From Pyrrhosoma nymphula (Eukaryota > Arthropoda > Insecta > Odonata > Coenagrionidae), in NCBI GenBank assembly GCA_963573305.1, contig OY754331.1:71475275-71539274 (forward strand): 64,000 nt of DNA. The letters run 5' to 3'. Position 1 is the stretch's first letter, and each line of letters starts with the position of its first letter. The notes beneath the pieces were generated by a model that saw only the letters and a program-made list of their open reading frames with translations, made no database searches and was not told where the DNA came from. Both the position numbers and the translations under genes were made by a program. Positions 12,560 to 24,010 of this stretch are shown here, piece by piece.

Positions 12560-13200
12560 CTTTACTAAGGTGTTATTCAAATTAACTATGAAACAAATGC
12601 TCGAAATAGTTATTTCTAGGATTCTTACGCTAAGATTTTTTATTTCATGGTAGTCAAAATTACTTGTACGGAATACTTGGAGTGATCTATATATATATAT
12701 AATTTTGTAGCGTGTCAGTCAGTCAGTCATTTTGTATCTATTTTGTTCATATCTATCTCAAGTTTTGATCCTGAGAAATGAAGCTTGGAGCATTAAACGT
12801 GGATGCTCTGTCTGTATGATTTGGTAGTAAATTTGGTTTGATAGGTGGCAACTTTTTCTGTTGTTTTTATTCCATTATTGTTAACATTTACACCCATAAG
12901 AAAAGCATTGAATTCGGTGCAGGTGTTTCTTCATTTGCTTTTTTAAATTACTTGCCCTGAAGATATTGGATTGAGATTTGCATCATAGAACGCATAAAAG
13001 AATGCAGTATTTAATTCTTTCATTCAATATTCTTATACGCTTCGTTTTTGTCCAGATACTGCGTTTTTATCTCGAAATTCATCAATTTTTCTTCCTTTTC
13101 AACAATACATATTTCCTTGGCAACCGGGCTTGAATATCCATTTAATAGCGATTTTATAAATGGCTATCCACTCCTGCAGCCTTTAAAGGCCAGGTTCAGT
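12560..13200. other. Anonymous DNA with short microsatellites
   Basis: Contains a (TA)n run near 12688-12702 and a (CAGT)n run near 12713-12729. No gene seen. Confidence 0.5.
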
Positions 13201-13204
13201 GACT

Positions 13205-13390
13205 AGTTTGATAGTTGAAGTCAAACAACTACAGTTCCCCGTTCGCCTTGCCTTCTAAATGACATCAACAAGGGTCGATCGCTTCACGTGCGTAGATTAA
13301 ATCTGGAAAATCCATGCTTTTCGCGTGGTCAATTAAATGTTGCATGCTAACGAGTGGGACAGATCTGTAATGCCAAATTCAACACCAGCT
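13205..13390 (+). pseudogene. Helitron helicase C-terminal fragment, copy A
   Basis: Reads QFPVRLAF near 13231-13256, then LNLENPCFSRGQLNVAC and RVGQ near 13296-13360, the last conserved blocks of the Pif1-like helicase of Helitron RepHel proteins (usual form LxxPCFSHGQLYVACSRVG). Stops after RLAF and at the Ser of the ACSR motif mark it as dead. It runs directly into a second, more complete helicase fragment in the same orientation, so two copies lie head to tail. Confidence 0.8.
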
Positions 13391-14084
13391 GATGAACACC
13401 ACGTTTGCCTCAAAGAGTCGCATCTTTGGAGACATGTACAGAAACTTACGTTAATGACCAATATGCGCGTAAATCAGCGTAATGTGTTGATGCCGACACA
13501 AAAAATGTTTCAACTCCATTGAACATGTATTTCATTGTTCCATCGATCGAACAATCATTTCATAAAGTTTTACCACAAGTTGTCACCCATTACAATAATC
13601 ACCGATGGCTTTGCGAACGCGCTATTTTGATAGCAAAAAACACCGACGTTAATGCAATCAATTAAGCCATCCACGAACGAATTTCGGGCGAGTCTGTCAC
13701 CTACAAATCGATTGATAGCGTCATGAATGTGGACGAGATTTTTAACTATCCAATTGAGTTATTAAATTCGTTGAATCTTTTTGGTGTACTACCGCACAAA
13801 TTTTCACTCAAACTCGGCGCACCGATAACTCTTTGGCGCAACATTAATGCACCACGAATGTGCTATGGAACCAGGCTCACTGTTAAACCACTGATACCAA
13901 ACCTCGTAGAAGCGACAATTCTGAATGGCAATTCAAAAGGAGAAGATGTGCTTATTCCACGTATTCCCATCATTCCCACCGACATGCCATTTGATTTCAA
14001 TCGACAGCAGTTCCCCGTTCGCCTTGCATTCTCACTGCACAACAATGCACAAGGTAAATCGCTTCAAGTGTGCGGATGCGGAAG
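13385..14084 (+). pseudogene. Helitron Pif1-like helicase fragment, copy B (5' part)
   Basis: In order: CLKESHLWRHVQKL and TNMRV near 13405-13468; PQVVTHYNNHRWLCERAIL near 13572-13635; NTDVNAIN and HERISGESVTYKSIDS near 13640-13722; then the open stretch 13723-14084 with YPIELLNSL, GVLPHKFSLKLGAPI, NGTRL-like YGTRLTVK, GEDVLIPRIPIIPTDMPF and QFPVRLAFSLHNNAQGKSLQVCG. These are motifs IV-VI of Helitron helicases, enzymes that unwind DNA during rolling-circle transposition. One stop (13663 region, NAIN then TAA) and an apparent deletion after TNMRV are visible. The frame is broken at VCG by a LINE insertion and resumes after it. Confidence 0.9.
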
Positions 14085-15735
14085 AGTACAATTTTGACCA
14101 TATTAGTGTGTCAGATAGTGAGATATTAAAATTAATACGCAAACAACGGAGAAATAAATCAGCGGGACCTGATAATGTATCCATAGATGCATTAAAACTA
14201 GGTGATGAAGCAATAGTTCCTTACATACAGGTAAAAAGACTTTTCCTCGTGACTTTAAATAATGGAAGCTTGCCTTTCGACTGGAAATTGGCAACCGTCA
14301 TACCTATCTTCAAGGGAGGAAATAAAACTAGAGTAGAAAACTATAGACCTGTAAGCCTAACGTCTGTAGTGTGTAAATTAATTGAAAAAACCCATTGCTA
14401 GGTACTTACGTGAGTTCTGGGACAAAACTAACTGGCTATTCAAATACCAACATGGATTCAGGAAAGGCTTTTCGTGTGAAACCCAATTGCTAGGATTATG
14501 CCAAGATATTTCTGAAGTCCTAGACCAAGGTAGTGAAATTGATGCGGTGATAATTGATTTCAAAAAAGCTTTTGACACGGTACCACACATTAATTTTATA
14601 GAAAAAATAGAGAGGTTACAAATAGATGGCAGGGTAAAATAAGGATTAGAGAATTTTTTAAAGGAAGGTCACAGAGAGTAAGAGTCGGTGAAGAATTCTC
14701 CGGTGATACTGAAGTGACATCTGGAGTTCCCCAAGGAAGCGTTTTGGGTCCGTTATTGTTTTTAATTTACATAAATGACATACATGTAGAAGTTGACTCC
14801 AAAATTCCTCTTTTTGCAGATGACTGTATTATATATAGAAAGATAAGTAACAAGGAGGACGTCTACCCTTCAAAATGATCTAGACAAGTTGTCCTCATGG
14901 ATAACAGTAAATAAAATGGAAGTTAACATGAATAAATGCAAACAAATAACATTCACTAGAAGGAAAAATAAAGAAAGTAGGTCATATATTCTGTTCGGAG
15001 AAAATATTGACAATTGTAACGAATGTAAATACCTGGGTGTTAATTTTACGTCAAAACTCGATTGGGGAATACACATCGATAAGGTTGTAAGAAAAGCTTT
15101 TAAATCTCTGCACTGGGTGATGAGAAATATTAAGGAGAGTAATAAAGAAACCAAAGAAATGGCCTACAGGACTATGGTTCGTCCGGTATTAGAATATGCA
15201 ACGGTAGTGTGGGATCCTCATTTAAAAACAGATATATTCAAGCAGGAAAAAGTACAAAGGAAGGCAGCCAGGTATGTTTTAGGCAGGCACAAAAGGTGTG
15301 ACAGTGTCACAGCCATGCTGGGGTATCTGGGTGGGAAACCTTTGAAATTTAGGAGGAACATAAACAGGTTATGCGGGATATACAAAGCAATTACAAAAGA
15401 ACAGGCTTGGGAGGAAATAAATCAAAGGCTAGACTCTCCCTGCAACATAGGAAGAAATGACCACAGGTACAAAATTAAATGTTGAAAGCAGAAAACTGAT
15501 ACCTTGAAGCAATCCTTCTTAAATAGAGGTATATAGGAGTGGAATGAGCTACCTGAAGTAATTTTTGAGATCTTTCCTGCTAACGTAAAAATTTTTAGAA
15601 ATAAGTGTTCCTCGATTCTCTAATGGTTTGTTTGGAAGTGTTTTGAAAATTTCAAGTGTATTTTCTTATGCTTATGTTACCACCAGGCGATTGCCTACTT
15701 GTAACGTTTTGTAATTATATTAAATATTAAATTAA
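14085..15735 (+). mobile_element. 5'-truncated CR1-like LINE inserted in the Helitron helicase
   Basis: Begins inside the reverse transcriptase: NKSAGPDNV (RT motif 1 region, about 14155-14185), YRPVSLTSVVCKLIEK, HGFRKGFSCETQLL, DFKKAFDTVPH (catalytic Asp), SGVPQGSVLGPLLF and INDI, and FADDC (the F/YxDD active site, about 14812-14826). The later stretch 14889-15484 is open and contains KYLGVNF, RPVLEYATVVWDP, VQRKAARYVLGRH, and ends with NELPEVIFEIFPANV. Frameshifts near 14395 and 14870 and a stop at 14639 make it non-functional. The 3' end carries a tail of ATTAAAT-like units (about 15717-15740). There is no endonuclease or ORF1, as expected for 5' truncation. CR1/L2 clade placement is by motif style only. 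Confidence 0.9.
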
Positions 15736-15870
15736 ATATTAAATCTGGAAAATATAAGCTTTTCACACGGTCAATTATATGTTGCATGCTCATGAGTGGG
15801 ACAGCCGAAAAAGGAATTTGTTTTTGCAGAGGGCGGTAGGATCAAACACATTGTTTTTCCGAAAGCACTC
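15736..15870 (+). pseudogene. Helitron helicase copy B, 3' part
   Basis: After the LINE the helicase resumes: LNLENISFSHGQLYVACS, a stop, then VGQPKKEFVFAEGGRIKHIVFPKALE and a stop at about 15870. This is the usual C-terminus of arthropod Helitron helicases. It continues the frame interrupted at VCG near 14084, so the two pieces were once contiguous. The 75-bp match between 13296-13370 and 15739-15810 reflects the two helicase copies, not a target duplication. Confidence 0.85.
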
Positions 15871-15892
15871 GAATAAAATTTTCAACTCTTAT

Positions 15893-15908
15893 GCCGGGCC
15901 CCGCCGGC
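15893..15908 (+). other. Candidate Helitron 3' terminal hairpin
   Basis: GCCGG and CCGGC form a 5-bp stem around GCCCCG, shortly after the helicase stop. Helitrons end in a GC-rich hairpin followed by CTRRT; I do not see a clean CTRRT downstream, so this is only a candidate. Confidence 0.35.
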
Positions 15909-15909
15909 G

Positions 15910-18900
15910 ATCGCGCCTCAAGTTCGCGCCACCTTATTTCTCTCTCAAGTTTGCATGGGATGGGAAGGCTTAAAACAATTCAATTGCTGTTTTTGGGAAG
16001 AAAAATTATTCTGAATGTTTTTTTCATTTTTGGGAAATATATACACTCATTTAGCCACACTACCCACTGCTTTCACTTGAGAAGTGAAAAAAAAACAACA
16101 AGTTCACTTCAAGAGCACACCAGACAGAGACTGCCTGCAAAACAGGAAGCAGGTCTGCGAGTCAACTACTTAAGATAATGATTTTTAATTATTTCAAAAA
16201 TAAGGCAATCGGATAAGGCTTTCGGATATGTTATTTTTAATGCATTAATTACAGGTATAAAAGACTAAGAAAATTATTGGAGATGATTTCGCCTTAAGGA
16301 AAAGTTCGAGTTTTCTTGCTGAAAACAGATGGAAAGTAATAATTTATGTAAATGTTTATGTTAATTAATAAAACTAACATCAATCCTTTGAAATTTTGTA
16401 GGTATTGTTTCAAAAATAGGAACATGGTGTTTGTGATAATTAACCAGCATTATGAATATTTTTTATAAATTCTTGCTTACACCACTGAAACCAAATTTCT
16501 GTTCATAAGTATAAGTTTCATACCCTCATTACCATACATATGAAAAATTAAAGGTACCGTTAAAGTGAAATCAATATATTTACAAAGAATAATTTTCTAT
16601 TAAATTTATGTAAAAGATGCTGGAGGTGCTTTACATGTGGTTACAGCAGTGACTTGTTAGCATAATCCACTCCTAATTTTGTTGCGTATATTTCATCTCA
16701 AGCAAAAAAAAAGTGATAATCTTGAGCACTGATTTGATATTCACAATATGTGATACTCTTAACTTGAAAATAATCATCCGATAGTTCCTTATGTGAAGCT
16801 TAGTTATTATGTATTTGATAATGTATAAATGCGCTTAGTTTTAATGCAGAGTAAAATATAGACATTATTATATTCCAGGTACCATTGAATTGCAAAAACT
16901 GATTCGGGTGTCATTGATTCTGGTTCATTGAAAGGATTACTTTTGGAAATCCTATTTTTTTTTAATCTTTAATCTATGGTTTAATAGGCTGCTATGGGAG
17001 TATTATTTATTAGGTTATTGCATTTGAGTAAGCAAACATATTTTCAGATTTCATGTTACTTATTCCATCCCCTTTCAATTTTAATTCACCTCCATATCAC
17101 TTAAGCGTATGATGTGTCCAGCACCTTTCTCATTTTTTACTACAGAAAGTGTATTCTTGTAATTATTGACTACGGACCGAAGTCAGTAATTTCACAGTTA
17201 ATGCCCACTAAAAAATCAATTCAGTGCAGCTCCAACTTGCCATAAACCATTAATCGGAGAGTGTTACCAACTACTTTTACATACAGCTAATTATAATTTC
17301 CACAGTTAACGACTTTAATTGCTTGCTAGGTGTAATTTTAAATGTTGCAACTGATTAAATTTATTTTTTTTATTCTGGCTATGAGGTTTGATAAATGCAT
17401 TTTAATGACCAATGTGAAGCATAATTTCATGAATAATGGATCATGTTTTCGGAAACAGAATCCATATTATGGTAGTATATGATCTTTTTTCCATAGGTTA
17501 AAATCTCAAATTTAAAATGTAATTTACTGTTGTCACATGCCACTGCTATGGAAATTGGATGCTTATCAATATTTCCAGAGTTTATCAGTGTTACCCCACT
17601 TACAATGCAGAATGATTCAAAATACTGCTGTTTCAGTGTATCTGTAATCTGTATCAAGTAGCATAATGATGGGGATCACAGTAACCACCTAACGAAATCC
17701 AAAGGCTCATGCTATTGAACTCACTGTTCTTAAGCAAACAATTATTGCCTATCCGTGACTTCTGTCTCTATATTGGATAATTACAACTAGAAAAATCTAT
17801 CGCTAAAATTTGAATAGCGCTGACTTTGAGAGAATCGCAATTAAACAGACCTGACAGTTGCTCCCCTTTAATTCATTTATATTTAAACCTTTGCATATCA
17901 TTAGTCTCAAACCGTTAAGTGACAACTCTTCTAATTTTATTTAATATCAGTTGCAATTTTATTTGTATATTCAGATATTATTTACACCTAAATGAGAAAT
18001 TGGCTTTTCTGCTGACCAAAATATTGCTCTTTATATCTCATGTTACTTTCACTTCCTATCGCTAGGGGTGGGCAGCCTAATACAGTTGTGTAACTGAATT
18101 TAGTGGAAATTCTTTGGTTTGGCAATGTGCTTTAGGCAACACTTTACCACTAATGTCGAGAACTGAAACCTTCATAAAACTGGACTCCTTCGTATTGTGC
18201 TTTAAAAGGATTTTGTCAATTCCATAAACATCTTTCATAATAGAAATTTTACATTATATCATATGCAAAAGTTGTACTTTTATACAAACTTATTTGAGGG
18301 TTTTTGACTTTTTATGCACATTTCTTTTGCATTCAATTAATCAATTTAAATACGAATGGTTGTTCTCTAAATATAGTTATTCCATTAACCTTAATTGCTT
18401 CGGCTAATAGTTAGCATTTCTTGTATTATATTTTGAAAGAAAGAATGTGGTAGATAACAATAGGCGAATAAGATGGGGAGTATATATCTTAAAGAAAAAG
18501 AGGTATAGTAGTGGGTAAATTTGGAAGTCTGATATGGAGGGTAAATTAATGAATATGTTGCAATAATCGGTTCCCTGGGTATCAGATTAGACTGGAGTTG
18601 TTAATTTGGATAAGGCTGGAGAAATTTCAATGATGGGAGGAGAGATTAAATAGTAAAGTGCTAGGCAATGTGGTCAAGGAGATGAATTTGCAACAGACCA
18701 TTATTAGTATACAGTGTAAGTGGTGTAAGCTGATAGAGAAGAAAAAAAAGTGATGATGGGATGCAGAATTCCAAGATATTTATGAGGATAGTGGGGAAAG
18801 AGGAGAAAGATACCTAATAGGTAAGTAAAGGGCCTCATGATTGGGATAATGGCAGAATGCTCATATACTTAATGAAGAAAGAAACTATGTGGGTACTGAA

Positions 18901-19096
18901 GTAGGTACCTACGACTGTAAAACATTAGGTAGAGGTAATTTTATATAGGTATATCCAAATCAGCCTCGATCAGAGGAAAATCACTTTTAAAATATAAATA
19001 ACCAGCACGTGCCATTTCCTATATTACCATCACCTCAGTTCTTCTCAATGAAAGGTGATATTTTGTAGTTGTATTTTGTACTTTCGTGTTTTTTGT
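15910..19096. other. Anonymous AT-rich DNA
   Basis: No gene recognised. A purine-rich degenerate stretch at about 18430-18900 has a retroelement-like feel but no motif I can defend. Confidence 0.4.
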
Positions 19097-19392
19097 ACCA
19101 AGTGATTTCCACATGTTCCTCACCCTGAAGAAACACCTAGGAGGGATGAAGATCGCGACGGACGACAAGGTGCAAGAGGAGGTCAACGCCTTCGCAACGC
19201 GGACGGAAGCTGGTATGACGACGGTATTCAAAAGTTCATCATGCGGATGAGGAAAATCATCGAGCGCCAGGGTGACTACATCGAAAAATAGCTGAAGCTA
19301 TGACCTTTCCAACGATGTATCCAACAATGTAAATAAATGTCATTTTCTATGACAAAAAAATTGGAGACCTTACTTTTAAGTCTACCCTCGTA
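19097..19392 (+). pseudogene. Mariner transposase C-terminal remnant with 3' terminus
   Basis: Reads PSDFHMFLTLKKHLGGMK, then TDDKVQEEVNAFA, then after a -1/+1 shift SWYDDGIQKFIMRMRKIIE and RQGDYIEK with a stop at 19289-19291. This is the canonical C-terminus of mariner transposases (LKKHLGG ... GIxKLxxRxxKCIxxxGDYVEK). About 95 bp further on is a terminus-like sequence ending in CCCTCG followed by TA (19391-19392), the mariner target dinucleotide. The catalytic region is absent, so this is a 5'-truncated relic. It belongs to a different lineage from the mariner at 29.3 kb. Confidence 0.85.
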
Positions 19393-20270
19393 TTTCGATT
19401 CAAAGAGTGTTATATATTGGTTGGTTGACGACTTGAAATAATAATAATAACATTTTATTTCACATACCAAATTGTACAATTTCCATTAAACAAATATTTT
19501 AGTGAAATTAGGCACCCCTGAAGAAACCTGTATTGGGGTTGCCATCCACTAATTACGCTGTGTTCAGCAGCAGTCTATTTAACAACTTATAAATATATTT
19601 ATAGGCAGTGCAAATCAAAGGACACTCTCCACGAATTCTTCCTGTCACACGTTAGTCTAATTCCGCGTTCACTTTACTAGTTATGTACCATTGTGTAAAA
19701 AGTTGGTAAGTTCTACGAGTATTCGCACCTTGTAGATCAAGTATATATGACTTTAAACGTTTTTAACACTATTTTTGTTCATCATCACCAGGCGGTTACT
19801 TGACAATGATAACTGTTTACGAAACTACATCTTTACTAACGTGCATTCGGAAGGCAGAAAACATCTTTGGGTGAATGGGTTTGGGTAAATACACCTTGGG
19901 TGGGCGCCAACGTGGGTTCGTGGTATCTAGTAAAGCTAGCAATTCAACAGCCAATAATTCAATTTTAGCCAGAACTTTGGACCTTGCAACGTCGCCTTTA
20001 AAGTTCTATTTTTTCTGTGGAATAGTGATATTTCATTCACTCCCCAGACGAAGGATAAGTCATTACAAGAGTCATTTTTACAGCAGAAGAGTGAAGAAGA
20101 CCGATTCTTATACGAGCGTCCATTCTCGTAAGGTAGAGCGAGATTTTTCCATAGTTTTTTTCCGTAGACCATAATCGAATTACTTTTTTTTAATTTCCGA
20201 CATGTTCGGTAAATATTGTAAAGATAATGGCGCTAAAATATTATTTTACATAACTGTAATTCTCAGTTAT
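19393..20270. other. Anonymous DNA
   Basis: AT-rich. The open frame at 19875-20174 has no recognisable domain. Confidence 0.4.
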
Positions 20271-20274
20271 TAAC

Positions 20275-20665
20275 TAAATATGCATACATAAGCCTTCAAC
20301 TTGACTAATTTTTTTCACGCCTTAAGATAAAAAGCGTAAACAACCTAAGAATTTTTTGAGATTCTGGAAAAATTACTGCGGTTACTAAATGATGAATTTT
20401 TAAAAATATTTAATAATTAATTAAACCTATTCCTTAATTTTTTACGAGAAATATGCGTTATAAATTCCTCATTTTTAAAATAAGATCTCCCTTGTTTGCA
20501 GACCAGTACCATTTTCCACGGAAAATTGCTGGTATTTTTTGGAAAATATCTGGAAAAGTAAGTAGCTGATATTTTGGTATCTTTGGAAAGGTGAGATTTT
20601 TTTCTTCACGATGAGGCCAAATATATTGAATTTAATGTGAAGTGAAATCTCGCGCAAATTACCTT
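20275..20665 (+). repeat. Unclassified dispersed repeat R1, copy A
   Basis: Shares blocks with two other places in the window: TGCATACATAAG followed by CTTCAACTTGACT (near 20280-20310), a block ACGAGAAATATGCGT then AAATTCCTCATTTTT (near 20445-20480), and a block ending ATCTCGC..AAA.TACCTTAA (near 20645-20665). The related copies are at 51.9-52.25 kb (same strand) and 53.1-53.35 kb (opposite strand). No coding capacity and no clear termini are visible, so the class is unknown. Confidence 0.6.
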
Positions 20666-20689
20666 AATTTCGCTGCTCGGTATAGGGTG

Positions 20690-21480
20690 AATCGAGAGTT
20701 GAGTCTGAATTGAGTGAGGGGAGGAGTCTATTGCAATCATTTCACACGTCTCTATAGGAAGGTGAGAGAGATGGAGAGGGTGAAAGGGCGTTTTGGGGAG
20801 GTGTGAGTCGGTCGGATGCATACAAAAGGGCGAGAGAGAGTGTTTGATGGAGTGGTTGCGTCGTTGGAGAGCGTTTACTCGGAGGAATGTGGGAATGTGT
20901 ACTTGTGTGCGTCTGCCCGGGTTAAATTCCACGCAAGGATCCACTTTTGGGGGCGTTTGGGAGGTCTGAGAAGGAGGTAGAGAGAGAGAGAGATACACAA
21001 GAAGGAGGTGGCCGCGAGGGTGGAGTGACGAGGTTGGAGTCAATGGGGGAGGTAGGGAGGGAGGGGGAGGAGGAGGGCAGCACAAGCAGGAGCCACGGGG
21101 AGGGAAGGAGAGGGGTCGGAAGCCGGTGGTTCAGGAATTATTCAGAGCGCAAATAGCATGCATTTGTATCTCACCGTCTTCCTTCTCTCCTCTCTCTCGC
21201 TACACATGCCTTGAACCCCACACCCCTCTCTCCACCCTTTTCACCAACTCCCCCCCCCCCGGGCCCCTCGATATGCGTCTCGAAACGTGAAGACGCAGCA
21301 AGTCCGAGAGGTAAGAAAGAAGGCGCGGTTCTCCTGCTCTCCTGCGCGCCGCTAGGCATGGAAACGGAACCTTCCTGAAGACAGCCAGCTCTCTCCACTT
21401 ATGCAACGTTTCCATTACTAGCATTCTCCCTCCCTTCTGGCATTCCGGTACAAGGTAGGCTTCGGCCTCCCTCGCGAAAC
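20690..21480. repeat. Purine-rich, GC-rich segment with G-runs and poly-C
   Basis: The plus strand carries long G/A-rich stretches, a (GA)n run (20980-20993), four closely spaced G-runs at 21045-21067 that could form a G-quadruplex, then a pyrimidine-rich half with a poly-C run at 21250-21260. The proline-rich minus-strand open frame (20606-21085) is a by-product of this composition. It could be a promoter or enhancer-like element of a distant gene; I see no TATA or initiator context that proves it. Confidence 0.5.
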
Positions 21481-21633
21481 CCTAATATCCACTCAATCCT
21501 GCACCTACTCCCAACAATTAACAACGCGCATCATACGAATTTCTTTTAATTCAAGATGATATTAATTAACAATCAAGTTTCAATAAAAGATTCTTCCGAA
21601 TTGCCAATGAAATCAATAGGATTTTGACTCCTA

Positions 21634-21758
21634 TGCATGTATGTCGGTCTCCCAGGTGATTATCGACAGGGAGAGTTAAAATCTCGGACAACACGCACGA
21701 GTTTAAGAGATTTTAACTCTCCCTGTCGATGGTCACCCGGATGACCGAAATGCATGCA
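21634..21758. mobile_element. Foldback (MITE-like) element with about 52-bp arms
   Basis: The left arm begins TGCATGTATGTCGGTC and ends GGGAGAGTTAAAATCTC; the right arm is its reverse complement with about eight mismatches, beginning GAGATTTTAACTCTCCC and ending ATGCATGCA. Only about 20 bp separate them. The innermost 22 bp or so of the arms are perfect. No target duplication is certain. It would form a stable cruciform. Confidence 0.75.
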
Positions 21759-21759
21759 T

Positions 21760-22740
21760 AAGATTCAAAATGTATATTGCTTTTACTGGCAATTTGGATA
21801 AATCTTACATTTAAATCTTCTTCCACATTCTGTATTTACCTCTTTCGTGGTCTTACTCTTTTTATATTACCCCCATCCACCCATGTTTCAACTTCTTTGG
21901 TGCTCTTCCATCACTCATATTTTTCTCCATAAGTTCTGTTTCAATACATTTCTCCCTCACCAATAGGCACATAAATCTTGCATACCTTTCCGCTCAAATA
22001 ATCGTAATGAACTGTCATTGGCAGGTGATACAGTGCATGCTACCAATCCATATGCACTGGTCGATGACAGTTTCGCAGAACTTGATTTTCAATTCTCTGG
22101 ACAGGAGTGTCGACTTCAACAACAGAAGCTATAAATTGGAAAAGTAATTCCAGCCATTATCCTTTTATTACTAACGTTTCACGATGGCAATATTCGCTCT
22201 CATAACCAACCAACTCTTCATTGCCAGGAACTCACGGAAGCTCACTCGTTTCATGGCGCAGCAATTACCAACATTCCATGAATTCCAGTTCTGAAGAAAA
22301 TCTACGATCGATATTTTAAAGCGTCAGAATTCCCACCTGTTACTGAAGTAAAATCAGGTCTTTAGGCATTATGACCACGATTACTTCAAATCAATCTTCA
22401 GTTCTCTTCCGACCTTGTTCTACACACAGTTATATACCATGCGAAGAGATTAAAATGGCGATAAGCCAAATTTAGAAACGTCGACATTTAATATCACCCT
22501 CAGATAACAATTATAGAAGTAAATTTTCCATTTGTAGCCCACCTAGACCAGCAATTGAATAACGCGTCAGCCTGACCAATAAACTTGCCAGGCTCAGAAC
22601 ACCACGCTTCCCAGGCTTCCTATTTCGTGGAAATTTTAGGAGTATTTTAAGGAACACTATCATACGCCCTAACAGTCCATCAAGAATGGCAACATTGGGT
22701 AATATATATTGCACTAACTTAGAAAACGATTCAAAGAAAC
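21760..22740. other. Anonymous DNA
   Basis: No gene recognised. A weak imperfect inverted repeat (about 22013-22077, AACTGTCAT at both ends) is visible. The minus-strand open frame 22511-22753 shows no family motif. Confidence 0.4.
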
Positions 22741-22749
22741 TACCTACAT

Positions 22750-23740
22750 TCATTCAAAGACCGATAATGGCAAACTTTAACGATGTCATCAGTAAACCCA
22801 TCCGCGGTTCTTGAAGGAGGCTATAGAGTAAGTAGCAAAATTAGATTGCTTACAGACGATGCCGTCATCTACCTAGAAATTGCCTCAAATGATGACTTGA
22901 AGTTCCCTCATTTCTCTCAGACCTCAACAACGTTAACTCGTTGAGTCTTGAGTGGATGTTCGAACTTCACTTAGTAAATGCTCTTCTTGCGAGAGAAATC
23001 ACTCCAAAGCGATGTCTTAAGAGTGAAAAGGGTAAATATATAGGAGTCAGATGAAGTCAAGTACCTGGGAATCACGTTGACTCCAGACTTAGCATAGGGG
23101 GCAAAGATGCGAAGCATTTGCGGCGCTGCATTAAAGAAATTAGGATTTATCAAGAGAATAGAAGGAAGTTTCTCCAGTGAAAAAGTGAAGAGCGATGCTA
23201 CTTTTCTCTGGTTTGGCCACATCTCAAATACACACCGAGCATTTGGGAGCCTAAAATAAAGTCACTTTTCGAGAGGTAAAAAAACACAAAGAAAAGCCCA
23301 ACGCTACCTTAAAAAAAACCTTCCACGACCGAATAGACAAGAAAGTGTCACACAGCTGATGGAAGGACTAGGTTGGCAACCGTTAGAGACTCGCAGTGTA
23401 CAGGCCAGGCTAAGATTACTTGAAAAAATCAGATCAGGCGAGTTTCTGTAGGACACTACGAGTATTATTTTGACCCTACACTATATCTTTAGAACTGATA
23501 GAAGTGACAAAATAAGAGAGATTCACTGCCGAACTGTTACGCACAAAAATAACTTATTTGCACACACCATTGCTGATTATAGCTAAAAACAGCGTGGCAC
23601 TAACATCAGACAAGTCGTTAGCAATCATCTCTGCCTTCCCTCCTTTTCCCCATTCCCTCCCCTTCAATGGCTGGTGTCCTACAGCCCCATGCCACACGCC
23701 TCTGCGGTGGCTCGCAATGTAGTATGTAGATGTGGTCAAA
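22750..23740 (+). mobile_element. Decayed CR1-like LINE, RT palm to 3' end
   Basis: Reading through several frameshifts: SKIRLLTDDAVIYLEI near 22832-22880 (degenerate FADDxxLY active-site block), DEVKYLGITLTPDLA near 23052-23092, GAALKKLGFIKR near 23125-23160, a degenerate RPHLEY region, then QLMEGLGWQPLETRS and ARLRLLEKIRSGEFL near 23355-23447, followed by IIL, HYIFRTDRSDKIREIHCRT and a 3' tail with CHTPLRWLA near 23690-23715. This order is that of the RT-to-C-terminus section of CR1/L2-type LINE ORF2. It lacks the endonuclease and the N-terminal RT blocks and is clearly dead. Its tail resembles that of the LINE at 10.85 kb. Confidence 0.85.
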
Positions 23741-23854
23741 TGGTGTGAGCGTTACCGATGGGAAATGTTACAGCTTCGGTTATTACAACGAGGAAATATT
23801 TAACCAGAGATTATTAAAGCTGGCCAAAATGTAATACATATCTGCAAGTAAGGA

Positions 23855-24010
23855 TAGGATTGGACAGTGTACCTACTTATCGGATTTTATCTCCGGATTC
23901 GGGATTACACTGAAAATGTTCCACCCATCCCTGGGTACGAACCCAGAACCCTAGGGAGAGAAAGACATCACCCTTACGACGTCAACTGGACCCAAATGGG
24001 AGATAGTATT
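23855..24010 (-). mobile_element. tRNA-derived SINE-like fragment
   Basis: On the minus strand CTGGGTTCGTACCCAG forms a perfect 5-bp T-stem with a 7-base loop and matches a polymerase III B box. Upstream sequence is only loosely tRNA-like and no A-rich tail is evident. A SINE head or tRNA pseudogene is likely; a working tRNA is not. Confidence 0.5.

Noticed and set aside
13296..15810. 75-bp direct repeat as long terminal repeats or a target duplication of the LINE
   Set aside because: Both repeats encode the same conserved Helitron helicase block, so they are two helicase copies.
20606..21085. 159-codon proline- and serine-rich minus-strand frame
   Set aside because: Amino-acid content follows directly from the polypyrimidine strand; no domain and no conserved start context.
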